64,000 bases of DNA from Chloroflexota bacterium. GTDB lineage: Bacteria; Chloroflexota; Limnocylindria; Limnocylindrales; CSP1-4. Numbering within the stretch: position 1 is the first letter of the stretch; every line of letters starts with the position of its first letter. The notes under the pieces were generated by a model. The model searched no databases and was not told where the DNA came from. It saw only the letters and a list, made by a program, of their open reading frames with translations. Position numbers and translations under genes: made by a program. Shown here piece by piece: positions 55,924 to 64,000 of this stretch. The stretch spans positions 1 through 64,000 of the forward strand of contig JAJXUG010000008.1 in the NCBI GenBank assembly GCA_021783095.1. Direction: 5' to 3'.

Positions 55924-55960
55924 TTGACACCATGCGGTCTGTGATGCAGACTAGTCTGCA
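55924..55960 (+). promoter_or_regulatory. TTGACA promoter with 16-bp palindromic operator
   Basis: A consensus -35 TTGACA (55924-55929) is followed by the perfect palindrome TGCAGACTAGTCTGCA (55945-55960) over the expected -10 region, 45 bp before the 56006 start. It is probably an operator for the winged-helix regulator of this operon. A weaker pair GACGACA/TGTCGTC lies at 55663-55687. Confidence 0.6.
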
Positions 55961-56005
55961 CGGAACGAGACCGCACGCACACGAAGGGGGCCGGAGGCCA
56001 GAGAC

Positions 56006-56626
56006 ATGAACAACCAGAACGAGGTCGAACGGAGGGCCCGCCGCTACTGGTACGAGGACGGGTTCGCCGAGATCGGGCTGGGCGTGCTCTTCGGCGCACT
56101 GGGCCTCGTGTTTGCGCTGGAGGCTTCGGCCAGCTCCGGGGCCGTCAGAGTCGCCGCGGTCGCGACTCTGACGCTCCTCGTGTTCCTCGGAACACTGGCG
56201 GTGCGAGGCGCGATCAAGACGAGCAAGGAGCGCCTGACCTACCCGCGGACCGGCTACGTGGCCTACCGGCGCGACTCGTCGAGTCGCCGGACCATCCTGG
56301 CTGTGCTCGTGATCGTCGGCGGCACGGCGATCGCCCTGGGCGCTTCGGCCGCGACGCCGGGACGGGTCCTGGCGCTGCAGAGCCTCACCGTGGCGGCCGC
56401 CCTGCTCGTGCCCGCCTACCGGCTCGGCCTCAGGCGCTTCTACTTCCTCGCGGCCGTGGCCGGAGTGGCGGGATGCGCAGCGGTGGCTCTCGGGGCAGGC
56501 GAGATCAGCGGCAGCGCACTGGTGTTCGGCGCCACCGGGGTCGCGAGCCTGCTTTCGGGGGCCTGGACGCTGCGGTCGTACCTCGGGCAGCCCGGCCAGG
56601 CGGACGAACGAGAGGACCACCGTTGA
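56006..56626 (+). CDS. hypothetical integral membrane protein of the ABC operon
   Basis: A 206-residue protein. The first 20 residues are charged (NQNEVERRARRYWYEDGFAEIGLG), then six helices. The N-terminal YWYEDGFAEI motif with a following helix pair is typical of a small family found beside winged-helix regulators and ABC genes. It is first of four overlapping genes: its stop is within the TTGA start of the regulator. A purine-rich site (GGGGGCCGGAGG) precedes the ATG. Confidence 0.75.
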   Translation: MNNQNEVERRARRYWYEDGFAEIGLGVLFGALGLVFALEASASSGAVRVAAVATLTLLVFLGTLAVRGAIKTSKERLTYPRTGYVAYRRDSSSRRTILAVLVIVGGTAIALGASAATPGRVLALQSLTVAAALLVPAYRLGLRRFYFLAAVAGVAGCAAVALGAGEISGSALVFGATGVASLLSGAWTLRSYLGQPGQADEREDHR

Positions 56627-56994
56627 CCACCGACAGCGAGACCGGCGCCAGTCGCGCGGCCGCGATCGCGTCGCTGGATCGGCTGATCCACGAGCCGGCC
56701 CGGCTCATGATCGTGACCGTGCTGGCGACGGTGGCCGAGGCCGACTTCGTCTACCTGGTCCGCGAGACCGGCCTGACCAAGGGCAACCTCGGCGCGCACC
56801 TCGTCCGGCTCGAGGCCGCCGGCTATCTCGAGATCGAGAAGACGTTTCGCGGCAAGGTGCCCCGGACAGTGTGCCGCCTGACCGACGCTGGCCTGGCCGC
56901 CTACCGGATGTATCGCGACGCGCTCCGGCGGACCGCGGACGAGCTCCCCGAAGTCCGGGCGGGCTCCGAGGACGGGTGGCTGAACCGTGCCTGA
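56623..56994 (+). CDS. winged-helix transcriptional regulator
   Basis: A 123-residue MarR/ArsR-like regulator: SLDRLIHEPARLMIVTVLATVAEADFVYLVRETGLTKGNLGAHLVRLEAAGYLEIEKTFRGKVPRTVCRLTDAG is the single winged-helix domain (HTH_27-like). I start at TTG 56623, which overlaps the previous stop and is preceded by GAGAGG. It likely binds the palindrome at 55945-55960 and controls its own operon, which includes an ABC exporter. Confidence 0.82.
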   Translation: MTTDSETGASRAAAIASLDRLIHEPARLMIVTVLATVAEADFVYLVRETGLTKGNLGAHLVRLEAAGYLEIEKTFRGKVPRTVCRLTDAGLAAYRMYRDALRRTADELPEVRAGSEDGWLNRA

Positions 56995-57925
56995 GGCTGA
57001 CTGCGCGATCCGGGCCGAGGGCCTGAGCCGCGACTTCGGCTCGCTGCGGGCGGTGGACGGCGTCTCGCTCGAAGTCCCGGTCGGTGCCATCTTCGGCTTC
57101 CTGGGGCCGAATGGATCGGGCAAGACGACGACGATCCGGCTCCTGCTCGGCCTGCTCGAGCCCAGCGGGGGCACGGCCACCGTGCTCGGGCACGACACCC
57201 GAACCGACGGCGCTGCCGTCCGGGAACGCTGCGGCGCGCTGCTCGAGCACCCGGGCCTCTACGAGCGCCTGACCGCCCGCGACAACCTGGACTTCTACGC
57301 CCGGGTCTGGCATCTGCCCGGGCCCGAGCGGGAGCGGCGCGTCCACGAGCTGCTCGACGGCCTGGGCCTGTGGGACCGGCGCGAGGAGATCGTCGGGACG
57401 TGGAGCCGGGGCATGAAGCAGAAGCTCGCCGTGGCGAGGACGTTGCTCCACCGCCCGTCCCTGGTGTTCCTCGACGAGCCGACGGCCGGCCTGGATCCGA
57501 TCGCGGCCGCGGCGCTGCGCGACGACCTGACCGGCCTGGCCAGGCGGGAGGGCGTCACGGTCTTCCTGACGACGCACAATCTGGCCGAGGCCGAGAAGCT
57601 GTGCGATCGAGTCGCCGTGATTCGCAGCGGCCGCCTGGTCGCGGTCGGCCGCCCCGACGAGCTCCGCACACAGGCCCGGCGCGATCGCATGGAGGTCACC
57701 GGCGCCGGCCTGGACGATCGATCCGTCGCTCTGATGACCGCGGACCCGTCCGTCGAATCGGCGTCGCTGGCCGACGGTCGGCTGACCCTCCGGATCAGGG
57801 ACGGCGCCAGCACCGCCCCATTGGTCGCCGCGCTCGTGCGCCAGGGTGTGGCGATCGACGAGGTGCGGAAGGGCGGCGCGGATCTCGAGGAGGCGTTCCT
57901 CGCCCTGATGGGAGCCGACGCATGA
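56987..57925 (+). CDS. ABC transporter ATP-binding protein
   Basis: A 312-residue ATPase of the drug/antibiotic-export (CcmA/DrrA) class: Walker A GPNGSGKTTTIR, Q-loop region LLEHPGLYERLTARDNL, signature WSRGMKQKLAVARTLL, Walker B LVFLDEPTAGLD and switch TTHNLAEAEKL. The C-terminal 90 residues are the usual variable domain (DUF4162-like). GTG 56987 overlaps the regulator end by 8 bp. Pairs with the permease whose start overlaps its stop. Confidence 0.93.
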   Translation: MPEADCAIRAEGLSRDFGSLRAVDGVSLEVPVGAIFGFLGPNGSGKTTTIRLLLGLLEPSGGTATVLGHDTRTDGAAVRERCGALLEHPGLYERLTARDNLDFYARVWHLPGPERERRVHELLDGLGLWDRREEIVGTWSRGMKQKLAVARTLLHRPSLVFLDEPTAGLDPIAAAALRDDLTGLARREGVTVFLTTHNLAEAEKLCDRVAVIRSGRLVAVGRPDELRTQARRDRMEVTGAGLDDRSVALMTADPSVESASLADGRLTLRIRDGASTAPLVAALVRQGVAIDEVRKGGADLEEAFLALMGADA

Positions 57926-58659
57926 TCTCGGACGCGCTCACGGTCGCCCGCAAGGACCTGCGCGAGACGCTCCTCCAGTCTGGGACCCTGCGCCGCTCGT
58001 TGCGGGGCCTCCTCTTCTCCGTGGTCGTGTTCGGCGTCGTCCTGCCGCTGCAGATCGGCCCGGATCTGGTGCGCCAGCCGGCGGCGATCCTGCCGTTCGC
58101 GTGGGTGCCGCTCCTGCTGGCGAGCAACATGATCGCCGACGGGATCGCCGGCGAGCGCGAGCGCCACACCCTCGAAACACTGCTGGCCAGCCGCCTGTCC
58201 GACCGGTCGATCCTGCTCGGCAAGGTCGTGGCCGCGGTCGCCTACGGCTGGAGCTTCATGGTCGTCAACGCACTGGTGGGGCTGCTGACCGTGAACCTGG
58301 CAAACCCGGCTCAGGCCATCCTGGTCTACTCGCCTCAGGCGATCCTGATTCTGGGCGTCTTCGGGTTGCTCGGCGCCGGGCTCGTCGCCTGCGGCGGTTC
58401 GCTCGTGGCGCTTCGGGCGCCGACGGTCCGCCAGGCCGCCCAGAACATGAGCCTGGCCCTGGTCGGGGTCTTTCTGGTCCCCGCACTCGCGATCCCGGCC
58501 CTGCCCGCGGACCTGCGCCGTCAGGTCATCGACACGCTCCTCGGCCTCGACTGGCTCACCATCGGCGTTGGTCTGGCGGCGATCCTGGTCGTGCTGGACG
58601 TCGCCCTCTTCTCCGCCGCGATGCTGCGCTTCCAGCGAACGCGCCTGATCCTGGACTGA
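57922..58659 (+). CDS. ABC-2 type transporter permease
   Basis: A 245-residue permease with six helices; the LLASNMIADGIAGERERHTLETLLASRLSDRSILLGKVVA segment between helices 2 and 3 is the conserved ABC-2 amphipathic element. It is coupled to the ATPase by ATGA. The exporter substrate is unknown. It is the last gene of the operon; after it the sequence is IS110-derived. Confidence 0.88.
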   Translation: MISDALTVARKDLRETLLQSGTLRRSLRGLLFSVVVFGVVLPLQIGPDLVRQPAAILPFAWVPLLLASNMIADGIAGERERHTLETLLASRLSDRSILLGKVVAAVAYGWSFMVVNALVGLLTVNLANPAQAILVYSPQAILILGVFGLLGAGLVACGGSLVALRAPTVRQAAQNMSLALVGVFLVPALAIPALPADLRRQVIDTLLGLDWLTIGVGLAAILVVLDVALFSAAMLRFQRTRLILD

Positions 58660-58751
58660 GCGCCTGACTCGGGCGCTGGCGCCGCCGTGTTGGCCCCCGG
58701 GACTGCAAGCTCAACGACTGAGAGCCTGCCTCGTAAATGACCCTGCCAGGG

Positions 58752-59440
58752 TTACGCGGCCTCGGGTCGAAGGGTGACCGCATAGCCGAGCTGCTCGAGG
58801 CGGCGGGTGAGTCGGCGGCGGACGCGCTCGCGGTCCCGGTCGTCGAAGTGGCGTGGCCCGAGGTCGTGGAAGGGCCGGCCGGTCACGAGGACGGCGTAGA
58901 TGATGCCCGGGATCGTGTGGCCGACCGCGACGCAGGCGCGCATGGCGCCCCGCCGCGCTGCCAGCCGGTGGTATTGGGCGCCGAGGCAGGTGTCGGTCCT
59001 CGACGCCGAGCGGGCCGAGCCCACGAGCGCGCTGCGCAGCCAGGGGCTGCCGCGCCGGGTCCGGCCGCCGTGCCGGGTGCCGGCGCTCTCGTGGTTGCCG
59101 GGGCACATCCCGGCCCAGGAGGCGAGCCGGCGCGGCGAGCCGAAGCGCGCCATGTCGGTGCCGATCTCGACGAGCACGGTCTCGGCGGTCCGGCGCCCGA
59201 TGCCGGGGATCGTGACCAGCCGCTCGATCAGCCCGTCGGCGCCCCGGAGGCGCCCGGCGATCTCGGCGTCGAGCGACTCGACGAGCGCGTCGAGGTCGGC
59301 GAGGTGGCGGAGCTGGGTGGCGAGCAGGAACCGCTGGTGCGGCCCGACCGACCCGGCCAGCGCCTCGACGAGCGTGTCGTGCTTGCGGCGCTGGAACCGG
59401 CCTGATCGGGAGGTTGGACGCTCCTCGAACAGCGATTCTG
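58752..59440 (-). mobile_element. IS110-family transposase remnant (5' truncated)
   Basis: The minus strand encodes the C-terminal half of an IS110/IS116 transposase: EERPTSRSGRF.RRKHDTLVEALAG, LIERLVTIPGIGRRTAETVLVEIGTDMARF, RRLASWAGMCPGNHESAG and YAVLVTGRPFHDLGPRHFD. The N-terminal DEDD catalytic domain is missing: a TGA stops the frame just upstream, near 59445, where the next gene ends. No terminal inverted repeats are expected for IS110 and none is seen. Confidence 0.75.
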
Positions 59441-59441
59441 G

Positions 59442-59804
59442 TCAGCCACCGAATGCCGGCCAGGGGATGTCGTTGGGGATCGGCGCGTCCGGTGAGATCG
59501 ACTTGGGCGGCCCGAGGCGCGGGCGCGATCCCCACTGGGGGCCGAGGCCCTGCGCGGCGCGCTCGTCGCACGGCGTCGCGGCGTCCTCGACGGCGACCAC
59601 CAGGCCCGCGAACTCGCCGTCGAGCGGCTTGAACTCGTCCCAGTCCAGAGCGATGTCGGAGCACGGGTCGCCGAGACCGCCGGCCCGGATGCACCGGAGC
59701 TGCGTGCCGACAGCGAGGGTGATCTCGCGCTTGTGGCCCATGTAGTCCAGGAAGGCCCTTGTCGGGGCGGTCACCGTGAAGGTCGGGAGGCACGCTCGGG
59801 TCAT
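59442..59804 (-). CDS. hypothetical protein
   Basis: A 120-residue protein with strand-rich first half (PTFTVTAPTRAFLDYMGHKREITLAVGTQLRCI) and an acidic middle (DIALDWDEFKPLDGEFAGLVVAVEDAA). It is Pro-rich at the end. There is no signal or membrane helix and no recognised family. It ends where the IS110 remnant begins, so its 3' end may have been altered by the insertion. Confidence 0.5.
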   Translation of the reverse strand: MTRACLPTFTVTAPTRAFLDYMGHKREITLAVGTQLRCIRAGGLGDPCSDIALDWDEFKPLDGEFAGLVVAVEDAATPCDERAAQGLGPQWGSRPRLGPPKSISPDAPIPNDIPWPAFGG

Positions 59805-59902
59805 GTCCCCATCGTTGGCTGCGGAACTTGCTCGCGCAAGGCCCCGGAAGTCACCTGACGAGCGAGTTCATTCAGGCAGGCTCTGAGGTGCGCCGCAGCG
59901 CC

Positions 59903-60559
59903 TCAACGGGGCCGCCCGACATGCCTTCGGCCCCTCTCGCGGGGCGCCTGTCCGGGGCGAGTCTGCCGTTCGCGCTGCGGGAGGGGATCGCTGCCGGCCC
60001 CTCCTCCGCGGCCGCTCGAGTCCCCGAGCGCGCTGGTGCCGTCGCTCACCGCGGCAGCCGGTTCCGTGGCCGGGCCCGGCGGCGCGGTCGAGTCCCTCGC
60101 GCACGCCGCGCTGCTGATCGGGTCGGCAAGGCCGTCGCCGGCGGCCGGGTCGGTCAGCAGGTGCGGCCGAACGAGCCGCCGCGGTCGGATGTCACGCATG
60201 CCGACAGCCAATCGGACGGGGGCGCAGGCGGGCGGCGGGTCGGGGTGGCAGCTGATGGTCGGCGTGCGGGGAGCCGGGCTCCTCAGCCCGCGCCGCGCCT
60301 GGATCTCGTACAGGCGCCCAGCCGGCGTGATCGTGCCGAGGTACTCGCCCGCCGGGTCGAACACGTCGCCGTCGTTCCACGGCGCCCAGCCGAGCCAGCA
60401 CAGGTCCAGGTCGAAGACGTCGCGCTCGTGCCGGAAGGCCACGACGGCGCCCTGCGAATCGAACAGGAACTCGACGTCCGGCTTCACGGCCACAAACGCT
60501 GCCTCCGGCCATCTCGGCGATGCGCTGGTGCGACGGCTGCGCACGCCGCCCAGCGACAC
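59903..60559 (-). CDS. hypothetical protein with FRxxxxVFD/IGW-like repeats
   Basis: The conserved part is residues 20-95 of 218: AFVAVKPDVEFLFDSQGAVVAFRHERDVFDLDLCWLGWAPWNDGDVFDPAGEYLGTITPAGRLYEI. This type occurs in small proteins of 70-120 residues with repeated short strands. The remaining C-terminal 120 residues are basic, Pro/Ala-rich and low-complexity, and may be read-through of a decayed end. Function is unknown. Confidence 0.5.
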   Translation of the reverse strand: MSLGGVRSRRTSASPRWPEAAFVAVKPDVEFLFDSQGAVVAFRHERDVFDLDLCWLGWAPWNDGDVFDPAGEYLGTITPAGRLYEIQARRGLRSPAPRTPTISCHPDPPPACAPVRLAVGMRDIRPRRLVRPHLLTDPAAGDGLADPISSAACARDSTAPPGPATEPAAAVSDGTSALGDSSGRGGGAGSDPLPQRERQTRPGQAPRERGRRHVGRPR

Positions 60560-60783
60560 CAGTCAACCGCGCCCCGGCCGGGGTGCCAAGTGCCGACATT
60601 CCCGGCCCGACGGTTGATGCCGAAACCGTCGTCCTCAACTCGGGTGACGCGTTTCGAGACCCTCAGCCGTCGGTGCGATCGCGGCCCTCGTGCGGTCGTA
60701 CTCGGTCGCGACGTGTCGCAGAGCGGGCTCATCCGCGTGCGCCTCACCACCGCCGGTCGATCGCGCCATCGACGACCCGAGGC

Positions 60784-61061
60784 TCAGCCCTCCGGCTGCA
60801 CCGCCTCGATCACGCTCGCAGGTCGCGCTGTCGCGATCGTCCTGGTGTGACGCAGGCCCGCGCGCTCGAGGAGGTCCGCGTACTCGGCAGCGGTCCGCTC
60901 CCGGCCGCCGAGCAGGACGAGCGTGCCTGCTCGAGCACGCCGAGCGCCGCAAGCGCTCGCAGGGCCCGATGCAGCGAGGGCGCGTGCGTTCCGGTGGCTG
61001 CCGCCAGCGCCGCGCTGCCGACCGGCTCCGTTCCGACAAGCTCTGGCGGACCCAGCTCCAC
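60784..61061 (-). pseudogene. O-methyltransferase remnant, internal deletion
   Basis: The N-terminal part (LGPPELVGTEPVGSAALAAATGTHAPSLHRALRALAALGVLE) is the dimerisation domain of plant-type/actinobacterial O-methyltransferases. It is joined in another frame to VLLGGRERTAAEYADLLERAGL..TRTIAT..SVIEAVQ, the C-terminal end of the same family (stop at 60784-60786). The whole SAM-binding domain, about 200 residues, is missing. Confidence 0.65.
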
Positions 61062-61065
61062 TGCG

Positions 61066-61791
61066 ACCCTACCGACACGGCGCCCTCGCCGCAGGTGCGC
61101 TGCTCATCATCGCCACCGTTTCCACCGTCGTCCTCGGCGCCATCGCCCTCACGCCCGTCGTCGGCGACCCGGTGAACCTTGCCCGGATCAGCGCCAACCA
61201 GACCCAGGTCTTCCTCGGGGCGCTGCTCCAGATCATCGGCGCCGCCGCCTGCCCGGCGATCGTCATCGCGCTCTACCCCGCGCTCCGCGCCTTCAGCCCG
61301 GCCATGGCCCTCGGGTCGGTGGCCTTCCGGACGATCGAGGCGACCTTCTACGTCATCGGGATCGCGGGGCTGCTCATGCTGGTGACGCTTGGCGGGGAGG
61401 CCGCGAAGGCGGGCTCGGCTGACGTCGCCTTCTACGACCGGCTCGCCGCGCTGGTCGTCGCAGGCCGCGCGTGGCTCGGCTTCGTGGCCGCGGTCGTGTT
61501 CGCCGGCCTCGGCACGCTGCTGTACGACTGGGTCCTCTATCGATCCGCGCTCGTGCCGCGCTGGCTGTCGGGGTCGGGATCGGGGCCGCCGTCGCCATGC
61601 TGGCGGCTGCGGCCCTCGTGATGCTGGGCACCGTCGCGCCTGTCTCGCCGGTCCACATCGTCCTGAACCTGCCCATCGCCATCCAGGAGATGGTCCTCGC
61701 GGTCTGGCTGATCGCCCGCGGCTTCGCTCCGGGCGCAGTCGCCGCCCAGCGGGCCTCGACGGGCACGCTCGTCGGCGCGGATGCCCGGTGA
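61066..61791 (+). pseudogene. DUF4386-like membrane protein, no start and frameshifted
   Basis: Four to five helices fit DUF4386: GALLIIATVSTVVLGAIAL, NQTQVFLGALLQIIGAAACPAIVIALYPALR, FYVIGIAGLLMLVTLGG, WLGFVAAVVFAGLGTLLYDWVLYRSALVPRWLS. The frame then changes near 61560-61575 to VGIGAAVAMLAAAALVMLG...VLNLPIAIQEMVLAVWLIARGF. No ATG, GTG or TTG precedes the first helix. It could be a pseudogene or a real gene with one sequencing error. Confidence 0.6.
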
Positions 61792-61876
61792 CGGCCGCCC
61801 TCGATCCTCAGATCCGCCGTCCGGAGGCACGGCCGGAGGGTGGTCCTCGCCGATCATCAGGCCGGCCTCCGGGCCG

Positions 61877-62425
61877 CTACATCTTCGCGGCGGCAACCTT
61901 CCCGATGGCCAGCTCGGCCGCCTCCTGCTGGGCCTGCGTGGTGTTGGGGTCCTTGAGGGCGACGGTGATCGTGATGGCCCGACCGCCCTTGCTGATGTCC
62001 AGCTCGGCAGTGGTGCCGGTGGCCCCGGAGGCGAAGAACGCCGCGTCGCCGAGGTTGGGCACGGCGGTCACGTGGGAGCCCGAGACGTTCTGGAGCCCGT
62101 AGGGGATCTGGCCGACGGATCCGGGATCGGTGGCGGCGATCGTCGCCCCGGAGGCGTCCGCCGCCTGCCAGGAGCACGAAGGGGCGTTGACGCCGGACGG
62201 AACGCCCGCGCCGACCGTCGTGCCCAACGCGGCGCTGACGTCCGCCGGCGAGGCCAGGGCGCACAGGGCGTCAGCCGTGAAGCCCAGACCAGCCGGCTGG
62301 CCGCCACCGGACGATGGCGCCGCGGAGCCCGACGGCGGCGAAGAGCTGGCGGCCGAGCATGCGACCACCGAGCTGAGGATGACCAGCGCGACTCCAGCGG
62401 TGACCAGCCTGCCTGAGGTCTTCAT
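61877..62425 (-). CDS. lipoprotein, DUF3558-like
   Basis: A 182-residue lipoprotein: signal KTSGRLVTAGVALVILSSVVAC with the lipobox cysteine, a Ser/Pro linker, then a domain with LCALASPADVSAALGTTVGAG..SGVNAPSCSW and DAAFFASGATGTTAELDISKGGRAITITV, the two-cysteine layout of DUF3558-like actinobacterial lipoproteins. A second in-frame ATG six codons upstream is possible. Function unknown; standalone gene. Confidence 0.78.
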   Translation of the reverse strand: MKTSGRLVTAGVALVILSSVVACSAASSSPPSGSAAPSSGGGQPAGLGFTADALCALASPADVSAALGTTVGAGVPSGVNAPSCSWQAADASGATIAATDPGSVGQIPYGLQNVSGSHVTAVPNLGDAAFFASGATGTTAELDISKGGRAITITVALKDPNTTQAQQEAAELAIGKVAAAKM

Positions 62426-62491
62426 GGGCGCGAATTCTGACACAGCGAGTCAACAGCACCGCGCCGGCCTCCGCGCGCGGCACGGGATCGA

Positions 62492-62920
62492 CTAGCGGCG
62501 AGTGAGCAGCAGGGTCCACTCATCGGGACCATCGCGCTCCAACCGCCATTCGACCTCCGTGGCGCAGCGGTCCTCCAAGGCGTGGCACAGCGGTCCCACA
62601 GGGTGGTCAGACCAGACTCGGGCGCTCTCGCCCGGTCGAAGCGCGTGGAGGATCGCGCAGATCGGACGGTGCTGCGCACTGCCTCCGAGCATGCCCGCCG
62701 CGCGCAGCGGGAACAGGTCTCCGGGCATCATCGGGATGTCCCACGTCGGGTGATCACGATCACGCCTGTGGATGATCTCGACCCTTGTCTGGTCGGACTT
62801 CGACGCAGCCGTCCCGATGCCCGGCGCCGCCGCGTCGTCCGAGCCGCGCTGCTCCACGATCGGGGGCAGCTGTCGCAGCCAGTCCAGAAGCGGGTCCCCG
62901 CTCGTTCTGCTCATCATCAT
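62492..62920 (-). CDS. DUF2249-like protein
   Basis: A 142-residue protein. The C-terminal 75 residues resemble DUF2249 (a SirA/TusA-like fold): RPICAILHALRPGESARVWSDHPVGPLCHALEDRCATEVEWRLERDGPDEWTLLLTRR. The N-terminal part is variable. Several ATGs are in tandem; I chose 62920, the first of three consecutive ATGs, because GAGCGAGG lies just upstream. DUF2249 proteins occur near nitrate/nitric oxide and redox genes and Crp/Fnr regulators; the Crp gene next door fits. Confidence 0.65.
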   Translation of the reverse strand: MMMSRTSGDPLLDWLRQLPPIVEQRGSDDAAAPGIGTAASKSDQTRVEIIHRRDRDHPTWDIPMMPGDLFPLRAAGMLGGSAQHRPICAILHALRPGESARVWSDHPVGPLCHALEDRCATEVEWRLERDGPDEWTLLLTRR

Positions 62921-63099
62921 GTCGGATGCCTCGCTCTTCATGCGAGGAAGCATGAAGAGGGACCGCGTCCGAGACCGTGACATTGGTCGTTGTCGGGTCT
63001 TCCCGGGTTGGCCGAGACGCCCCGCCCGACCCAGCCCGACGCACGCGGTGTCGCCCCGCCACATTCGCGGTCCGGATCCGCTGGCCGTCGGCCCGGAGG

Positions 63100-63714
63100 C
63101 TACGCATGCGCCGCCAGCCCGTCCCGGTCAAGCAGCAGGATCCGGCCGCGCTCCACGCGGATCAGACCCTCGCGCTCGAGCTGGCGCAGCGTCCTGGCCA
63201 CGACCTCGCGACTGGTCCCGACCATCTCGGCGATCTCGCGCTGCGTGAGCGCCTGCCCGCCGGACCCCGCCCCCACGCCCGGGTGCGGGACGACAGCCTG
63301 GAGCAGGACTCGCGCCACGCGACCCGCGACCTGGCGGAAGGAGAGGTCCTCCACGAGCGCGATCGCCTGCCGCAGCCGGTAGGCGAAGCTGGCGGCGGCC
63401 GCGGTGACGAGCTCGGGCACCGCCCGCAGGACCTCTGCGCGTCGCTCGATCGGAAGCGTCAGCAGGGATGCGTCCTCGACCACCTGCGCGGTGGCCGGTT
63501 CGGGGCCGAGGTCGAAGAACGGAACCTCGTTGAACGACGCGCCTGCGCGGATGATCTGCAGGGTCTGCTCCCGGCCGGCTGCGTCGGAGGTGTACAGGCG
63601 CACGGCTCCGGCCTCCACGAACCAGATCCCGCTCGCCGGATCCTCCTGCGAGTAGAGCAGCTCGCCCGCGCCAACTCGATGGTGGACGAGGAACCGCTCC
63701 AACTGGGCTCGCAC
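63100..63714 (-). CDS. Crp/Fnr-family transcriptional regulator
   Basis: A 204-residue protein. Cyclic-nucleotide-binding-like jelly roll (LLYSQEDPASGIWFVEAGAVRLYTSDAAGREQTLQIIRAGASFNEVPFF) and helical dimer interface, then a winged HTH (QALTQREIAEMVGTSREVVARTLRQLEREGLIRVERGRILLLDRDGL). There is no N-terminal FNR cysteine cluster, and the FNEVPFF motif in place of the cAMP-binding signature suggests a non-cAMP ligand. The first codon is GTG 63714. Family members often carry about 10 more residues, and the frame stays open upstream without a standard start, so the true start may be further 5'. It probably acts with the DUF2249-like gene 180 bp downstream. Confidence 0.85.
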   Translation of the reverse strand: MRAQLERFLVHHRVGAGELLYSQEDPASGIWFVEAGAVRLYTSDAAGREQTLQIIRAGASFNEVPFFDLGPEPATAQVVEDASLLTLPIERRAEVLRAVPELVTAAAASFAYRLRQAIALVEDLSFRQVAGRVARVLLQAVVPHPGVGAGSGGQALTQREIAEMVGTSREVVARTLRQLEREGLIRVERGRILLLDRDGLAAHA

Positions 63715-64000
63715 CTCTGGCGGCAGACCTCGTCCGAGGAACGGCTGAGCGCCCCCGGCTTGTGCTCTGCCGCTGCCGCCAGCGAGCCGAGGACCAGGTC
63801 CGCGGGCCCGACGATCGGGTGGACCTGCGGTCGGCAGGCCGTCGCTGCTACCCCCGCGCTGACCGGTGCCGGCATCTGCCCTGCCGACGAGGGGCTCGCG
63901 CCTCCGACCGGGCCGGGGGCCCCGGGACCGACGTCGGTCCTGAGCCTCCGGTAGAGGCGGCGCCGGCGGTCGTGGGGGTCGACTTCGCCGCCCGCCAGCC

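Overview
The window is about 70% GC DNA from a free-living bacterium. Frequent GTG/TTG starts, many ATGA-type stop/start overlaps, two F420/deazaflavin-type oxidoreductases, a dnaG-rpoD pair and several two-component systems fit a high-GC Chloroflexota lineage (Limnocylindria/Ellin6529-like) best. A deep-branching actinobacterium cannot be excluded from sequence alone. At least ten genes start 6-8 nt after a TANNNT-like (or GACAAT) hexamer with no Shine-Dalgarno, which points to leaderless transcription; others carry good GGAGG-type sites and some use TTG starts.

Layout. 0-13 kb: metabolic genes (methyltransferase, LLM oxidoreductase, GT87-like membrane protein, aminotransferase, glutaredoxin, nucleotide-sugar dehydrogenase, DAO- and GMC-type flavoenzymes), one broken VIT1/CCC1 transporter, and a PadR regulator. 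13-16 kb: a translationally coupled operon of a PrsW-like intramembrane protease, a C25 (gingipain)-like lipoprotein and a small membrane-anchored protein. 16-26 kb: three two-component systems, a four-gene copper-type module (SHOCT protein, cupredoxin, response regulator, histidine kinase with a Met/Gly-rich sensor loop), and a Fur-family regulator divergent from a NiCoT nickel/cobalt permease. 26-32 kb: a DesK-like two-component system divergent from an HtrA-like lipoprotein/MacA/MacB/DUF5666-like operon. 32-41 kb: F420-type reductase with a divergent TetR regulator, a methyltransferase, dnaG-rpoD under an unusual palindromic promoter, a LuxR-type regulator, and a rhodanese.

41.6-54.8 kb looks like an old genomic island at tRNA-Asn(GUU). 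A 32-bp direct repeat (one mismatch) covers the 3' end of the tRNA and recurs 13.1 kb away, inside a truncated serine-recombinase remnant. The cargo is a secreted cutinase-VWA-PKD-FN3-propeller protein of 1070 aa, lipoproteins, a large LuxR-type (LAL) regulator with a 10-bp iteron array downstream, and a PD40-repeat exported protein, mixed with remnants of a recombinase, an NRAMP transporter and other genes. 55-64 kb holds an intact four-gene ABC operon with its own palindrome-overlapped promoter, then more decay (IS110 remnant, O-methyltransferase and DUF4386 remnants), and ends with a lipoprotein, a DUF2249-like protein and a Crp/Fnr regulator.

The left 41 kb has one clear pseudogene; the right 22 kb has about eight. 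Several broken genes share one pattern: an internal deletion that joins the two ends of the gene out of frame. Bases 1-122 and 63715-64000 contain nothing I can support as a gene. I found no rRNA, CRISPR array or intact insertion sequence.
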